From Paramecium sonneborni (lineage: Eukaryota; Ciliophora; Oligohymenophorea; Peniculida; Parameciidae): DNA of 64,000 nucleotides. The DNA lies in contig CAJJDN010000051.1 in assembly GCA_905182985.1 (NCBI GenBank), forward strand, positions 340,748 through 404,747. The letters are read 5' to 3'. Every line of letters begins with the position of its first letter. Positions within the stretch are counted from its first letter, which is position 1. Positions 61,195 to 64,000 of this stretch are shown piece by piece. Made by a program: the position numbers and the translations under genes. The notes under the pieces were generated by a model. It did not search any database. It worked only from the letters and a program-made list of their open reading frames with translations, and had not been told where the DNA came from.

Positions 61195-64000
61195 AATTAA
61201 TTTCAGAATTCATGAAATGAACCTTTAAAATAAAATTATCAAAAGTAAATTATCAATTTAAAGAAAAATAATAACATACTTTTATTTTTAGAAAATTGTC
61301 AATCAAATTAAACTGCTTTAAATTATGAATGATAGGTAGTTATTTTAAACAAGAAAAAAATAATTAAAATTAAACATATAACATTAAGAATTAGACAAAG
61401 TTTATAATTAGATAATTAAGATTTTGAAGAATAAATTTGATTAAATAATAATTTAAGAAAGTAATTAGATATTACTGGAAGATATAAATTATTTATAAAG
61501 TTAATTCTATTAGAAAAAATATTATGGCATTAATAAGAAGATTTAAGATTAAGTTAAAGAAATAAATATATGATTGCAAAATTAAATATTGGAAAAATAG
61601 AATGATATTAAAGCACTAAAAACAAACAAAAATTCATCACTTTTATTTTCTTTGATGATTTATTAACTTAAATGCCGATAGAGAATCATCAAAAGATTAT
61701 GAGAAATTTAAATAAAGATATAACTAAAAAATATCTTTTCATCATATGACAAATCATAGTCGAATAATGTTTAGTTTTGAATGATGATTTGAAAAAAAAT
61801 CTCTAAAGATAAAATAAATTATGGGTGAACCTTAAAGTATTAAATTTCAAAGATTTTTTTTATTAAATTTGCCCAATAACCCAAATTATTAAAAATAAAC
61901 AATAAATTAAGATCAAATAGAGGATTTAAATAATATTATTACTGCTTCTCTATAGCAGAAGTGGATCAGATGTATGAATTTATTTTAAAAAATGAGGAAA
62001 CAAACTAACATTTATAGAATTGTCAAAATTTTAAAATATGTAGATAAATTAACATGATTAATTTAAGTATAATATAAAGATTCAATGTATATTCATTCCA
62101 AAATTAGAATTATAACTTCTAAAATTTATCAATTACACTAACAGGTTAATTTACTAAATAAATTTACTTTAAAATTTTTTACTCTAAAGAAATTGAAATA
62201 ATAATTAACAAATTTATAATTGTATTCTAAAAGCAGAAAGTTAGGTAAAATGTAGAGAATTTAAAGATCTAAATCATAAGTTTGATTAAAAATTAAATGA
62301 ATATAAATTATTGAATAACTCAATTACAATAATTAGGTGAAAAATAATTAAAAGAAAATTATAAAATGCAATTAACAGATTCAATGATATTATAGAAGAG
62401 AATTGAAAGCAATAGAAGAACATTGATTAAATTGTTTAAGATATTTTATTCAAGAAAAGGAACTGTAAAAATAAAATTAAGTTGAATCGACACTACTTAA
62501 ACATAAAATCTAAAAATCATATAAACTATTGTTAAAAATGTTAAATAGGTATCAAAAGAGAAGAAAATAGGAACCATTAGGATTTGAAAGATTATGGACA
62601 TAAATTTCAGTAAGTTTAGAAAAAAAAAATTAAAATGATATCGTTAAAGGAGTTAAGTGAAGATAGCTAAAATATTAGAAAAATCCATCAGATAATATAC
62701 CCTTCAAGAGAAATTCAAAAACTATAATTACATTTTAGATAAATAAAATAAAAATCGAAATCAATTTTAGAGAAAAAGAGAATAAAATTAGTAGTTAATT
62801 GAATACTTTTAAATTACTCAAGTAAAAGATTTAAAATAAGAACAAATTCTTGAATAGTTATGTTTAATAGAAAATTCAATCCACTTTTATTTAAGAAGTG
62901 ACTTTTATATTAATTTAAAATCTTCTAAATCCTTACATTTCATGAGTAAATTATAATTTAAATCAAAATTCATATTTTCAATAACTATTTAATCGATATG
63001 AAAAATTATTAGACTCACAAAATTATAATTTTAGGAATTCAAATTTTTCGATTGAATGAGATATTAAGGGAGATGCTTTATGAACAAATTAGAAATAATC
63101 CTAAAGTTATTGAGGTTATAATAAATAATTTTCATCATCATTCACATCATTTATATTTAATATATTTCATATGGAAATTTCTGATCTTTTAACTTTTTTC
63201 AATAAAAAAATTTTCAGGTTATTTTATAAAGAAAGAGTATTTAAAATTAATTTGATCAATAATGATAAAAAATTATAGAAAATATTTCCATTAAGTTTTA
63301 TTGGTCAATTTAAATTAAATTCCTCTTTTGACTTTGAAATTTTACTTATCAAGAAAGTTAAGGTTTCAAATACAAAATATATTTGTAATTTAAGTCTTCA
63401 AGAATTATTAGATCTTTCAATTATTGAATTATTCTCAATTTTTATTATTTAATATCTATAAATAAATTTTTTGTTGTGCTCATTTCAACTTTGAAAGATT
63501 TGAGATAAAAACTTAAGCATAAAGGTGTATTACAGCAAAAGATCAATAGTTAATATGAGTATGAGAATAGTTATTTAATTAATTGAATGTAAAGTTTAAT
63601 AAGTTTATCATGATCTATTTAATTTATTAAATTATCCTTCTTTATCTGTTAACTAAAATTGAGAATAAGTAAAATTTAAAATTATTTTAATTCAATGAGA
63701 TATTAAAAAAGAATTGATTTGATTTTAATATTTCTCAAAGTTATTATTTATTAAATGTAATTTTTTTTAGATGTTTAACAAATAGTTTAATTTATTTAAG
63801 AGAATTAGAGATTAAATTTTGTAAAAATATATACGTCTAGAAAAAGAGATCTACATTTTTATTTTAAAAAACCAATAAATAAACAAAAAGTTCAGCAAAA
63901 AGCAGCTATAGAAATAATTATTTCAAATGATTTAGACATAAGATTTATAAAAAAATGTAAAATTATAAAAATAATAAAGGAATTTTTTTGAATTAATTAT
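61195..64000. other. Gene-poor right end with short coding-like fragments
   Basis: No intact gene found in 2.8 kb. Isolated plus-strand frames look coding: near 62420-62650 (KSYKLLLKMLNRYQKRRKQE, PLGFERLWTQISVSLEKKN), near 63030-63120 (FRLNEILREMLYEQIRNNPK) and near 63160-63490 (KIFPLSFIGQFKLNSSFDFE, YICNLSLQELLDLSIIELFS). They lie in different frames. This fits decayed genes, or one gene with many introns I could not resolve. Confidence 0.4.

Overview
The window reads as macronuclear DNA of a ciliate, almost certainly a Paramecium species. It is very AT-rich. TAA and TAG run through conserved protein blocks where glutamine is expected, and only TGA ends genes. Genes are interrupted by introns of about 19-35 nt (GTA...TAG), far shorter than Tetrahymena introns. 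With these rules most genes below resolve to a whole number of codons from ATG to TGA once introns are removed. All products were read with this code, so a standard-code annotation would fragment nearly every gene.

Layout. 1-15 kb: end of a CDPK-like kinase, a decayed branched-chain aminotransferase, MOB1, two unrecognised genes, a protein with two cyclic-nucleotide-binding domains, a small MGCS-start protein, a SEC13-like WD40 protein, a Ser/Thr kinase and a RING/TRAF zinc-finger protein. 15-28 kb: an unusual DH-PH-PX-FERM protein, two unrecognised genes, Tudor-SN (SND1), a membrane receptor-like protein, two small genes, a dual-specificity phosphatase and ATP12. 28-35 kb: an alpha/beta hydrolase, an assembly gap flanked by a 1137-bp perfect direct repeat (best explained as two unmerged overlapping contig ends), another small MGCS protein, a mitochondrial carrier, ribose-5-phosphate isomerase B and a three-KH RNA-binding protein. 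35-47 kb: a FYVE/TBC coiled-coil protein, a PX sorting nexin, a tubulin tyrosine ligase-like enzyme and a 1562-aa cysteine-rich surface antigen. 47-59 kb: a damaged aquaporin-like gene, thioredoxin reductase, PP1 phosphatase, an ankyrin protein, Q-rich proteins, a Tat-SF1/Cus2 splicing factor and a SEC14-like protein. 59.3-64 kb: no intact gene, only coding-like relics.

Genes are packed tightly on both strands. Neighbouring start codons can be only 12-22 bp apart and convergent stops 38-56 bp apart. There is no operon logic: neighbours are functionally unrelated housekeeping, signalling and trafficking genes. I found no mobile element, CRISPR array, RNA gene or telomere repeat.
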